Positions 12,714 through 22,861 of a stretch of 64,000 nucleotides of DNA are shown here, piece after piece. The stretch is from NCBI RefSeq assembly GCF_963678635.1, contig NC_087071.1:5223624-5287623 (forward strand). Reading direction: 5' to 3'. Origin of the DNA: Symsagittifera roscoffensis. Lineage: Eukaryota > Xenacoelomorpha > Acoela > Convolutidae. The notes under the pieces were generated by a model, which worked only from the letters and a program-made list of their open reading frames with translations, was not told the DNA's origin and ran no database searches. The translations under genes and the position numbers were made by a program. Within the stretch, counting starts at the first letter, position 1. Every line of letters starts with the position of its first letter.

Positions 12714-13625
12714 TCACTTCGTGCCCATCACCCTTGAGGTGCTGGGCCCCGATGCATTCGACACTGTAATCTGCCTCAGCAGCTCTTCCTCATAGTCGGA
12801 GCTGATCACGATATCTTCCCAAGCCTTTAGTTGTTCGTAGGATCGCATCAATTCCCTCTGCTCTTGCAATCTCTTCGCCTGGTTCGGCAAACCCTTCACC
12901 ACTTTGGATTCCCTGTTCAAGCAAAAAGAGTTATGCAAGCTCAAGCTCACGTTCTTCGCCAAGTCTTCCTCCAATATTGACTACCTCTCCGTGGTATTAT
13001 CTCTAGAGACCCTACCAACTCTCTTCCAACCCGTAGTGATTTCATTACGATGGGTCAGCAAGGGTCTCATGAAGGCTTCCGGCCCTATCTCAGCCAGGAA
13101 CAGTCGATATTCTTACTGATGCTTCTTTATGTGATCCTTCGTCACCGCGTATAACCAAGACGTCAATATCGCTCGAAACCACGGGAAGAATTTTATGCGG
13201 CTACACACGTGCCTGACCTCCATAGGTATAGCGAATACTTTGCACGCAGTCTCAAACAACTCAAGCCTCCTGCTGTAATCAATAACGTGTACCGATTCCG
13301 CTGTCGTTGACTTCAACTCCCGATATTTTGTCACAATTTCTTCCATCCATCGCAACGCCAACATTGAACTCACTACCAGGAGGGTGACCTTCTGTCGGTG
13401 ATCGGATAACCCGATTGACCGAATTTCCTCCACGTCCCATATCAAGCAGAGGTTCGAGTGCTCCGGATACCACACCGTCTGTGCCAGACAGTGGCACGGG
13501 CATTCACCATGTGTGAGGTTGATACTCCGGAGGTTGCATTCTCCCGAAGCTTCCAGCAGAGGTTCTAGCTCCATCATTTTTTCGTGTGTCACCTTATTCT
13601 CCTCCAGGGCTGGAGTAATGTTCAT
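12714..13625 (-). pseudogene. C-terminal part of second coding track, unrecognised
   Basis: There are two open stretches on the minus strand, 13,113-13,625 (170 codons) and 12,714-12,974 (86 codons), separated by a stop and a frame change. The first contains a cysteine- and histidine-rich patch (HGECPCHCLAQTVWY, then NLCLIWDVEE) followed by helix-rich sequence with a hydrophobic, tryptophan-containing run near its end (WFRAILTSWLY). The second is charged and helical (QRELMRSYEQLKAWED). I recognise no family. The cysteine patch could bind zinc or belong to an ectodomain. This is the downstream end of the long coding track of the LTR element. Confidence 0.5.
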
Positions 13626-14511
13626 CGGTTTCCTGATCGTGTTATTTCTCTCGAAATCACTCGTGTTCTCGCCTTCCAGACTGAAGAGTTTTCACCCCCA
13701 GATCTCACTTAAGTTGTCTAATTGCTCCCGCGGTACAGTTCCCAGGATCTTTCTCAACAGTCTGGGCGAGTGATGCGACATTCGAGCCAGGCGTACGCAC
13801 TTACGTATCGAGAAGGCTTTGTCGATTAGTATCCTCTGACTGGATACCTCTACCATTGCCATGTGTAATGGATAGTGGCTTCCACACAGGTTGGCCATCA
13901 CCGACCCCAATAGGGACTTCGCGTTCACTGGTAAACAAAAGGCTTCACTCACGGAAAACCCCATCTCAGCCTCAAGATTAATCTTCCACCCTCTGATGTG
14001 TTTCTGGGTTATTTTCAACGCCCCAGGCCATGACTCCACGCTCAACACTGTCACTAAGTGGTGCTCGGATTGCAAGCTGCACATCCTTTAGAAGAACCCC
14101 AACGCGGTTGCTATATTTACAGTAGCTTTCGTGTAACACTCAGTCACTATCTGTATTTTGCTCTTTTTCTTCTATGTGAGCTCACCAAACCAAGTGGCTA
14201 AGTCTTCCTTTTGGAAGGACTGCATTCTGACACAGGATCGTCCATCGCAAGATTGATCTCCACTTCCACACGTCAGGTCCAGACAACTACCAGGTTCCAT
14301 CTTCTTCGCTGATTTATCTAGCTTGCTCGTTGTTTCTTCCGACTCCTACTATGGGGTAGGATCAGTTTGTGTACCACATTCAGATTCCCTAATTCCTCAT
14401 CCTTCGTTGGTGACAGTCTCACTCGCTCCGTGACTTCTTCAATCAAACTTGCATGGGGATATGGGCACCAAGAAGGCCTCAGCAACTTCTAAACCGTCCC
14501 CAAACCGTCCG
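13626..14511 (-). pseudogene. Second coding track, cysteine-containing segment
   Basis: The open stretch 13,692-14,084 (130 codons) reads on into the next segment after a frame break. Upstream of it, around 14,200-14,310, the minus strand encodes a compact cysteine block with spacing C-x4-C-x5-C-x4-C (SCLDLTCGSGDQSCDGRSC) followed by QKEDLATWFGE. In-frame stops near 14,100-14,180 separate the two. No family is recognised. The cysteine block could be a small zinc-binding or disulphide-bonded domain. Confidence 0.4.
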
Positions 14512-15512
14512 CTATTGACAAAGTCTGGAGCCATCCTCATTTTCGATTCCAGTACTCTGGTACACGTTCAGGATGACCGTGGAGATTCTCTTTTCCATGA
14601 TTTTTTTTCGCATCGCCCTCTGATGACGCATTTGGATGGTACTGTCGGTCATCACAGGCATTATCCATCTCAAGAAACAAGTGGCATTCTTTTTCCTCGC
14701 TAAACTCAAACCGGAATTATCTCTGGCGATATGCTGTACCAGTATTTGATAAACCTCTAGACTCTTGTTGCCCAGCTTCAAATGATCATGTGAGGTCAAC
14801 CCTCCAGCTCTATTCCCACCAAGCTCCATGCGAACATCAGCTGTCCTGCCATTCTGACGAAAGGATTTGCCATCAACGGCAACGCCGACGAGGGTGTTCT
14901 CATCGCCTCTTCGAAATACTTCAGCAGCAACTTTTGCCAAGTTCGTCTCAGCTGCTTCCCCAACTCTAACTTATCAATCTCGGATTTCTGTTGGGTAACC
15001 CAATGACGACGCTTACGGGACACTCCACGATCAAGTTTCTTCAGGCAAACATCCAGTTTTTTCATGGTCTCCAGAGCCACCCACCAAGTTCGAGCGGTAT
15101 TCCTCGTCGCATTTCTCTCAAGAGGATCGCTAGCCACTTGTTGCCCAGTGGCCTGATGTTGGATCGAGAGCCATTCTTTGCCAACGTCCACCTCCCACGT
15201 TTGTCCGCTTTTGGTGTTTGCATTCTGAGGTCTGAAGTCCTCCTCCGTTGTCGAGTACGTCGAGATTTCCATTACCTTCATCACCTAGGCCAACTTCCGT
15301 GGTGCGGAGCTGCCCTCATAAGCCGTTGTCTTCCACCGAGCTAGTATCATGGGAGCAGTCTCCTTCAGATTCTTTTCTGAGACTGCGTCCGCCAAGGGAC
15401 TACTTAATTCTTCTGTCTCTCTTCTCCTTTTCCGAGACCTTATTCCCTTACTCGGGTGCGTCGCCACTATCATCACTGATTGGACTTCTTTATCCAGGTC
15501 CGGCCTTTCCAA
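14512..15512 (-). pseudogene. Second coding track, unrecognised central-distal segment
   Basis: Three minus-strand open stretches overlap or abut in different frames: 15,285-15,512, 14,796-15,284 and 14,512-14,940. They are charged and mostly helical in appearance, with a basic run (SRKRRR) in the first and KKLDRGVSRKRRHW in the second. The overlaps with frame change indicate frameshifts in one ancestral frame. Plus-strand open frames over the same bases are shadows. Function unknown. Confidence 0.45.
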
Positions 15513-16427
15513 CTATTGCCTCCCCTTCTCGAGCCTTAAGAACATTAATATCTTTAATCATATTACTAGTCTTATTCTTGTCTTCCTTTTCAACCTTAAT
15601 CATTTTATCATCCGTTTTTTTGTTCAGAAAAGAGCTGTTTTACTTGCGTCATCTTTGGTCTTCTGCTCCATTTCCCTCAGCTTGATCATCTTCCCTAGTA
15701 GCTCTTTTCTCGCTTTTTCATATAGTCTGGTACCCATCAAGACATGTTCTCCGAACTTCTCCACCGTGTTCCATAAATCGTCCTTGAAGTCCTCCAGCGT
15801 AGTCTCGCTCTTCACTCTCTGGTCGAATTTGCTCAGGAAATCTCGACATGCTTTCTCGCCCAGTGTGATCAGGAATATCCATTTATTGCCTTCAAAAGCG
15901 TTCCTTTTGCTTTCTTCGGTATTCAAGAGCTTCATCTCCATGTTAGAGGTCTCACTCGCCTAGGGCAATTCCAGATCTTTGAAAGGGGATCCCAGGGGTT
16001 GGTTGGCCGTGTTCGCCCAGTCGTCTCCACTCAAGTCTTGCAGCAGCTCCTGCGTGGTGAAATCTCTTTCAGCTGGGTCTTGATCTGGTAAATTTCCCAC
16101 CTCCATTTCTTCTCCCGCTTCACTGAGGGTCTCAACCATGCTCTCCCCTTCCCTTGACTCAGCCTGTTCTTTCTCCAGTGCATCTATGAATCTGTTCTCT
16201 ACGGGGTGGCTTCTTTTATCTCCAGGGGTGCCCACCGATAAGGGCGAGGGTGTTGCCGGGTCCAGCTTCTTATATTCAGTGAGGGCCACATATAGGGGAC
16301 CTGCCGCATCAATAATCTTTTCTTCTTGTCTCGGCTCTAGCTCCTCCAATCCGTAGGGCGCTCGGTAGTTCCTCGTGGCGAACTTCATTTTATCTTTCAG
16401 AGCAATAAGTCTCTCCTCCACGATCAT
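15513..16427 (-). pseudogene. Second coding track, acidic and coiled-coil-like segment
   Basis: Two stretches, 15,960-16,427 (155 codons) and 15,624-15,941 (105 codons), continue the minus-strand track. The first carries an acidic, proline-containing linker (ESMVETLSEAGEEMEV, then DLSGDDW). The second is helical and charged (EKARKELLGKMIKLREMEQK). Neither resembles a family I know. The short gap between them holds a single stop. Confidence 0.45.
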
Positions 16428-17083
16428 TCTTCCATCGTCCCATATCGGCAGCTTGCTCTCCAGCTCAGCCTATCGAGCGTACTCAAGATGTCCCGAACCT
16501 CGAACTTCTGGGCAATTCTCTCATCTTCTTTGCCTGTGTCGTCCGTGATTTTATTTTGATTTCACCTGTGTGGAAATAAATTGCGACTGAGTATCCAATG
16601 AACAAGGGATATAAACCGTCCGTAAACTCTTTTTGCTGATTCTCCACAGTAGCTCTTGCGTGTAGGGACGGGACCACCAGAGGGCTATTCATCCCCAGGG
16701 TCATTCTTCTGACCATCGGGAAATCAGGGACGGTAGTGGGCAAAACTTCTCGCCCATGTATCATTTCCAACTCCTTTTTCACCAGTTCAAAACTCCCTTT
16801 TCACGCCGGCCTTTCTCAAGACTTCTCCATTGTCCACTGTCACGGGATTCAATTTCCAGAACGTGGGGTAGGCCTGGATGGGACCCTCGCGTTTGCCTCC
16901 CAATCTGCACTGCAGTTGTTCCCGGAAGTTGAACACCATCAGCTCTGGGTCCTTCACTTTCCCGAAGAGTACCGTGTCGCTCATTCGCGCCCTCAACTCT
17001 TCTTGCCTGCACCAGTTCAGCGACGTCCCATTTAGAACACTTATTAAGCTCACGTGCACCACTGAATGCCGATATGCCGCCAC
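16428..17083 (-). pseudogene. Second coding track, segment after the long open frame
   Basis: Open stretches at 16,787-17,083 and 16,483-16,782 follow on from the 318-codon frame with a change of frame. They contain SLISVLNGTSLNWCRQEELR, then FREQLQCRLGGKREG, then MNSPLVVPSLHARATVENQQKEF-type sequence. There is no recognisable motif. Plus-strand open frames here are shadows. Confidence 0.45.
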
Positions 17084-18006
17084 GAGCGGATCAGGAAGGC
17101 GTATGTTACCGCCGGCCGGTAGATGCAGGTCACTATTTCTCCAAGCCCCCTAATCATCCCTAATGGGTCAGCTCTCATGGCCAAACACAAATCTGTCAAG
17201 AGAGGTATGCCTCCCTTCGCCTCCTTCAACTCTTCTCTCGTTTTGGGATTTCTCTCCTCGCCCGTCAGGTATCGATTCTGTATTAGGAGATACTCCACCA
17301 GCATCCCTTTCAGCCCGGCAGCACCTTTGTATGAATAAGTTTTCACACTTGGGTGAGCCTTCCTTATCGACAGGGGTTCCCCATACTTCATCAGTCGATG
17401 AAACGCCATCAGTTCTTCGTGGGTCAAGAGTACCAGTGTTAAGTATCTGTCAATTCGGAGCGTTCCCACACTCCTGCTGAACATGTAGGCCGAGCCCATA
17501 TTGAAAAAACACCTACGGTGGACCAAGCACAGGGCCAGCAAGAGGTTAATGGGCATACTTACTAATTTCTGCACGAACGCATCGAAGATGGCATCCGCCG
17601 CATAGAACACTCTGCCCATGTACTTAATCTCCCAGCATGGGATTAAGACTCTCAAGATTTCGTGGTTTTTTCTAGTCTTCACCTCGCCCTTAGCGTGCTT
17701 CCTCCAGAATCCTCCAATGGTGACTTCATTTGCCGCTGTGACAAATCTTCCCGTCATCTCTCTATTTTCTGCCACTTCCAGCTGTCCCTCAAGAAACTCC
17801 CATATTTGTTTGATGAGAGGTGAAGCAATCTCACGCGTCTTGTTCGTGGCATTCTCAAGCCTTGTGGTCAGAAACGGCCACCTGCCTTTCACTTGCGTTA
17901 AACGGTAATCCATCGATTCCAATTGCTTTTCGACCGCAGCCACATTTTTCTTTTCGTTGCTCGGTCCCCTCGCCTTACTGGTGAAACTCGTGATTGTCAG
18001 TTCCAT
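17050..18006 (-). CDS. Longest open frame of second coding track (318 codons), unrecognised
   Basis: This is the longest uninterrupted minus-strand frame in the window. It begins MELTITSFTSKARG and is rich in predicted helices, with hydrophobic runs (MPINLLLALCLVHRRCFF, TLRIDRYLTLVLLTHEELM). The Met is probably internal, because similar coding sequence continues upstream at 18,016-18,543 in another frame. The size and helical character would fit a structural, gag-like protein, but no zinc knuckle or major homology region is visible, so that is only a guess. A viral nucleoprotein was considered and is not supported by any motif. Confidence 0.5.
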   Translation of the reverse strand: MELTITSFTSKARGPSNEKKNVAAVEKQLESMDYRLTQVKGRWPFLTTRLENATNKTREIASPLIKQIWEFLEGQLEVAENREMTGRFVTAANEVTIGGFWRKHAKGEVKTRKNHEILRVLIPCWEIKYMGRVFYAADAIFDAFVQKLVSMPINLLLALCLVHRRCFFNMGSAYMFSRSVGTLRIDRYLTLVLLTHEELMAFHRLMKYGEPLSIRKAHPSVKTYSYKGAAGLKGMLVEYLLIQNRYLTGEERNPKTREELKEAKGGIPLLTDLCLAMRADPLGMIRGLGEIVTCIYRPAVTYAFLIRSWRHIGIQWCT

Positions 18007-18015
18007 GCTCCGAAA

Positions 18016-18863
18016 TCACAGGCTGGCTGTTAGGTGGCCTATTACCGGGTGATCATACCTTATCTCTGGATTGATCTTTAGTTGCCGAATGAGATTCGGC
18101 ACTTCAAAACAGAGTACTTCATCCAGCACAGTCAGAAAATACGCCAATCGGTAGAATCCTCTCAAAGCATGAGATACATCTGCCCATGCCGCTGCCAACT
18201 CCGACTTAAGAATTCTCAAAATTATGGGCTGCAGCTCGCAATTGGTAGCAGCCATTATTATCCTCCACGCGTTCCCTTCCGCTATCAAGATCAACATTGC
18301 AGACACAAACTGCAAGGCAGCCGGCATACTCGCGTAGCCCGGGAAGTCGTAATTGCCACTCTTGTCTTGGGTCCAAATCGAGATTCCACTTACTCCTGGA
18401 CCTCGTTCATCGCGGCGAACAACGTCTGGATTGCTTTCCAGATTTTCTTGGGAGTTAGTATCCCACCTTTCAGGTGCTCCAGAAGCCCTGCCGCATGCAG
18501 TTGGTCGTTCATTCCCGGAAGTAGCAGCAATACCGGCTCGCAAGGCGTCTCCGACTTAATTGCCACCACCAGGGTCAGCACCTGATTCTGATCCGCCCCA
18601 GGTAGCAGATAAAATAAGGTCTCTGGCCAGAATAACTTCGGGGACGTCCCCTCGAAGTCCGAACCCGCCACCATGATCACCCTCGCTGCTCCTGGCTCCG
18701 ATCCATCATACACTGCCAACATTTTTGGCCAACTGTGAGCATGCACAGGGTTTACCATATCTTTGACCCTCAGCCAACTTTGGACCTCCATATGCGGCAT
18801 CTGGGAGCGCCCTGTCTTTCGGCTCAAGCAGCTTCTCCACCACTCTCAGCTGTGCGGGAGTTG
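18016..18863 (-). pseudogene. Second SGNH-hydrolase-like domain of second coding track
   Basis: Stretches 18,390-18,827 and 18,016-18,543 together resemble a further SGNH/GDSL-type fold. They show VIMVAGSDFEG (block I-like, with Ser-Asp in reversed order), LLPGA (block II-like glycine) and LLLLPGMNDQLHA (block III G-x-N-D). A block reading FPGYASMPAAL and a long helical part lie downstream. I see no block V D-x-x-H, so it may be a non-catalytic duplicate. The frame changes around 18,390-18,543. It lies directly downstream of the first SGNH domain. Confidence 0.45.
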
Positions 18864-19930
18864 CTAACTGATTCTGGCTAAACTCGTTCGATGCTTGGAA
18901 GAATCCACTATGAGTCCCGGACTCCCCAATTGCTTGAGTTGCCTACAGTTGACTGGTCCCTTTATCGACTTCTGCGGAAACCCAGTCAAGTCTGCCGTCT
19001 CCATTGTCTTTGTTCTTGAGAAAAGTGCCTCATGAGTCTTCAACCAGTCCACGCAGTTGTGTCTACTCAAGTCTTCATGTGACACCTTCTTGAGCCCCCG
19101 AACTTCTGCCAACTCCTGCCTGCATGCAAAATCGTCCAGATCCAACTCTTTCGCCATCTCTAGATATCGTGCCCTGCTCGTCTCTGCCGATCTCTCCGCT
19201 TTCTTATTGTCTACCACCACCACTGAATACACCATCGAGCTTTGGGGCATGGATGACTCCGCCTCGTCTGCTTCCATCGGTGTGGATCCCAGTTGTCTGG
19301 TCCGGATGCTCGTTGAGTCCAGATGACCAGATAGGGGCATAGTTGCAAAGAAGGGAGGTATTGGGGGGGCAAAGGTGAAATGGGCTCTTTCCAGCATGTC
19401 TGACTCTAGAAAGTTTATGTGCTTCTGGAAGACACCATTCAGCCACTCCATGCCCCTGGGCCTATCAAAATGGATGCCATCCGAAGACGCATCATCCGGA
19501 AGGGAGCGTTCCATCATATCGGCCACGTCCAACAATCTTACGGGGAGCACGCTCCTCTACTGGATCTGTCTGATTATCTCGTTGATGTTGCGCACTTTCT
19601 CATTCATCTCCCTCGCGTGTCGGTCGGCCTTCAAATTGTATGGAACAGTGCAAGAGGTGAGTATCGTGGGATCTAGAAAAATCCTCAGCTCCTCAAGAAT
19701 GCAACTCATCTTCTCGTGCAGCCTCATTACTTTTCTCGACTCACCCCTGGACACGTCATTAGTCCCCATCATCAAAGAGACCGTGTACATCTTCACCAGC
19801 TCTAACCTCTCCAGATGCCAACATCTGCGGGGTTGCAGCTCCAGAAAAATTCAAGACTCCAACTTGCCAATGTGACTGGATTCGCGTCAGCACTCGTATC
19901 AGGCTGTCCCTTATAATCAGGTGGACCGCA
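18864..19930 (-). pseudogene. SGNH/GDSL hydrolase domain of the LTR element
   Basis: The four sequence blocks of the SGNH hydrolase family appear in order on the minus strand. They are LIIRDSLIRVL (block I, Ser codon in 19,903-19,911), LNFSGAATP (block II, about 19,832-19,855), MMGTNDVSRG (block III, 19,755-19,766) and SSDGIHFDRP (block V, Asp at 19,479-19,481 and His at 19,470-19,472). The putative Ser-Asp-His catalytic residues are therefore all present, although at least two frameshifts and one stop (19,551-19,556) split the domain. Family members hydrolyse esters of lipids or carbohydrates. What the enzyme would do for a retrotransposon is unknown. A proline- and serine-rich tail follows. 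Confidence 0.6.
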
Positions 19931-20400
19931 CCCTCTGGTATTCTTGGCTGTGTGAAGTATTCAGCCCAAGACGCGTCATGGAAGGAATCCCTCCTTGCCC
20001 GTTGTGCCGTTGTTTAGTCTATGCGGTTGTGCCTGTGATAGGCAACATCCGGGTTTTTCTTATAACTCGCGATTATTGCAGTCCTGACTGGATGGTCTCT
20101 CCAGGTGGAGGTCGCTCTTTTCGTGTTGAATTGTCACGAGTCCTCGACTGCAACCTATCATGTGGCTCCTTGAGACGCGATGAACCCGTGCCAATTTGGC
20201 TACTACTAGGAGTTGAACTGGAAGTGTATCCCCGCAGCCTGACCTCCATCAAGTGCCGTATTGGTTGTGTATCTAGGCCGCGTACGGAGGACACCGGCTC
20301 AGGTGGTATCCACACTTCTAGCCCCTCATTCATGTGCTCTTGGGCTAGTCTGTCGAAATTAAATTGACCACTCGACCGGGGAACCTCATCCACCTGCATT
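19931..20400 (-). pseudogene. Linker between coiled coil and SGNH domain
   Basis: The open stretch 20,073-20,399 encodes a low-complexity linker rich in Ser, Arg and Pro (TSSSTPSSSQIGTGSSR, RKERPPPGE). A stop near 20,070 and frame changes separate it from the SGNH blocks below. It is probably an unstructured hinge. Confidence 0.45.
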
Positions 20401-21162
20401 CGTGACTCTGGTCTCGATCCTGTGGCAGCTGGTTCCGTTGTCCTCGTCCTCGTCTTCCTTTCCTTTTGCTTCGCGAACTCTCGTTGCTTCCATGTATCTT
20501 TTCAATCTGTGATTTTACCTGCTCGCAGTTCGCCTCATTCTCGCGCACTTTCTGTGCCTGCTGGTACTCCGCCCTAATCATACTCAGATCGCGCCTTGCC
20601 CGATCCCTCTCGAGGATCGCTTGATCCCTTTCCAGGTTCGCCTGATCCCTCTCAAGTTTCTTGCCATCCCTATCAAGGTTCGTTTTGTCCCGCTCCCTCT
20701 GAGCCCTCTATAGTTCCTTTTTCAAGTTACTGAGGTCCGGGTATGCCTCCTCTATTTGCTGAGACCGTATCATGGACAATGGCCTGCTCGTAGATTGGGC
20801 TGCGAATCCCGCTGGTGGTCTGGTGGGGAGGGGGAACTCTCCCGCTTCATATTCTGTGTTGTTATTCAAACCGGGATTTCTTGCCAAGTCGAATCCCATC
20901 ACGCCTCCATCCACGTTCCAGGATAGCCTTCTGGTCTGTTCTTGATTGGATATCCCCTCCAAAGTGTAGCCAACCACAAACACGGCTTCTGTCGCTGATG
21001 CTCTACATTCATTTTGCGCCTCTAACTAAAGATAGCGTTCAACACCACCGCCAATCTCTCATCGACTTGGGTATAGTCGAGATCCCTCAAGCGCTTGTAT
21101 AGCTCGTCGAGGGTAGGCCTTTTGAGCGCTGCTGGCAAAGACTTCCACAAGCGATACACCAT
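20345..21162 (-). pseudogene. N-terminus of second coding track with coiled coil
   Basis: A plausible start codon is the minus-strand ATG at 21,160-21,162, opening MVYRLWKSLPAALKRP and about 45 codons before a frame change near 21,020. It continues through 20,708-20,983, then a stop, then 20,345-20,581. Between about 20,596 and 20,705 the DNA has a degenerate 21-base tandem repeat encoding heptads of the type LERDQAN and LERDQAI, a strong coiled-coil signal suited to oligomerisation. A basic patch (SKRKGRRGRGQRNQ) follows and could bind nucleic acid. Coiled coil plus basic region would fit a capsid-type protein, but no gag family is recognised. Confidence 0.5.
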
Positions 21163-21715
21163 CGTCACTCTTTTTTCATGCGATTTCAAATATCAACCAA
21201 CTTGAGAAATACCTTACCAGTTAGATTCATGAAATACCTTTCCCCAAACCAACTCGAGAAGCACCTTACCAGTTAGACTCAAGGAATACCTTTCCCCAAT
21301 CGATGCTTGAGAATTATTTCTGATACTGCTAATAGAAATCTTGCTCAAGATCTCCTTCTTTCTTCAAACGAGTGTGGCTTGATTGTCAATTCAGTTTTGC
21401 AAATCAATCTGAAATTAAAACTAATTTTTTTTAGACCAAGATGTTCTGTGCCTAACCTAAATCTCCCCCATTTATATGTTTTAAAACACTATCCCAACAA
21501 TTCTTTGCTAAAATAATTCAATTAGTAATATTAAGAGCATGCATACTCATTTCATGTTTTAGCACCATCAACTCTCTGAGATTCAATTGTCGACCCAATT
21601 ACAATAAAATCCGTCTACCTGCTTCGTGCCCCCTTGTACCTAACTCGTGCCCCCCTTTAACCTAACTCGAGAGTCCTTTGCCTCCTAACTCAGGACCTCC
21701 ATGTCCGCCCAAAGC
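21163..21715. repeat. Spacer between pol and second track, with short tandem repeats
   Basis: No coding sequence is supported. At 21,197-21,300 a 52-base unit (CCAACTTGAGAAATACC...) occurs twice in tandem. At 21,618-21,672 there are about three degenerate copies of a 21-base unit with CTCGTGCCCCC. There is no similarity to the LTRs, which argues against two elements joined end to end through an internal LTR. Confidence 0.55.
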
Positions 21716-22133
21716 TCAGGCGATACTCAAGTAGTACTTTGTGTGTAGGTGCACCGTTATCTCCGTTTCTGCAAAGACCACGTGTATGATAAAGTACAAT
21801 TCCCTAGGGTTCAACTTGCCCCTGTTTGAAACATAGACCGGCATCGAGACCTCCAGTATCTCTCTTTCGACCATGAAGTCCCTCAGCCTCGTTAGTGCCA
21901 ACATCACGTGTTCGAGGTCTATCGTGTTCTTTTCATTGACCCTTGTTACCAAAAAGCACAGGTTTTTGCCCGAACTTGTGAAACTAAAGGAGGAAGCGCA
22001 GCCATTCCTCCCAACCCCGGTCTCTGCCTAAACAGAAACTCCACGTTCTGATATAACCTCTTAAAGTCGACCTCTAGTCTCGTTTTGAAGCTCATGTCTG
22101 CCGCTATGCAGATCGCACTTGTCCTGTCTTACA
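21716..22133 (-). pseudogene. Macro-like domain at the C-terminus of Pol
   Basis: Two frames together span about 135 residues. The upstream part reads SAICIAADMSFKTRLEVDFK and RQRPGLGGMA. After a frame change comes LVTRVNEKNTIDLEHVMLAL, then ILEVSMPVY, NRGKLNPRE, and VVFAETEITVHL at the end. The layout of acidic loop, LVT-strand, long helix, SMP-strand and VF-x2-TEI-x-V end resembles macro (ADP-ribose-binding) domains. The usual glycine loop after the SMP strand is replaced by NRGKL, so ADP-ribose binding is doubtful. It closes the pol block. Confidence 0.4.
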
Positions 22134-22861
22134 AGATGAAAACGCTGTCCGTGATCAGGATGTTCTCTGAATTTTTATTGGGTATTTCAAAGTTTGTCTC
22201 GAAACTTCGCCCTATAGTCGGCTCAGCCTCCTCCTGATCCAATTCCAACCCGTTGGTCTCTCTGACTTCCCTGAGGTTCTTTATATTCAAATTTTCGGTG
22301 TGGGTAAGTTCTACCCTCACTCCCCGGACAAAAATACTTATCGACGTCTCCGTCGATGATGCTGAAGATGATCCAAAATCATCTGTTGGTATCCTAAGTG
22401 GTCGATCGGTTGCTGTCCAACCGAAGAGCGGGTATTTAGTTTTGACATGTTTTTCTGCTGACACGTCGACCTGCTGGATACTTTCCCCTTCTTTTCCCTT
22501 GTTCTTGAACTCACGCATCCATTCCAATATCCTCAAGTTTGTGTTTTCTCTCATTCCTATCTCGCTCTGCTCCAGGTCTATTTCTCGTTCTGTTATCGAG
22601 TGATCCTCCTGCAAGAAGTGTTCGCTGTCGTTGATGATTTGCCATTCTTCATCGGCTACCAGTTCGCCCAAATTCACCAACTCCTTGCCTATCTTATCGG
22701 GTTGTATCTTGTCAATCAAGAAGTCATGCCCATACCTGTTGAATCTCCTGCCTGCCTGTCCTCGTGCGAATGCCATTCCTTGACCCTCCTGTCTTCGGCA
22801 AGTCTGGTTTTGTCCACTTTGGCACCTCGTTCTGCTCTGAATCATTCCAATCTTCGTCCTA
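22134..22861 (-). pseudogene. Pol C-terminal linker
   Basis: The open stretch 22,129-22,845 is acidic and low in hydrophobic residues, with patches such as GEGESIQ-like and DDFGSSSASSTETS and no catalytic motif. In elements of this type such a linker separates the integrase from the terminal domain. Here it begins immediately after the first bases of the integrase core (see 22,861-23,300). Confidence 0.5.

Noticed and set aside
15248-15963. Long plus-strand open frames inside the LTR element (also 13,513-13,773, 18,082-18,585, 19,375-19,875)
   Set aside because: They lie opposite the continuous minus-strand coding track, have low-complexity Ser/Leu/Pro-rich translations and no motifs. They are shadows of the real coding strand.
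17050-18006. Captured nucleoprotein of a negative-strand RNA virus
   Set aside because: The size and helical character invited the idea, but no family motif is visible and the frame is flush with the rest of the element's second coding track.
21163-21715. Internal LTR separating two tandem gypsy elements
   Set aside because: This spacer shows no similarity to the LTRs at 11,899 and 27,398, so a two-element model is not supported.
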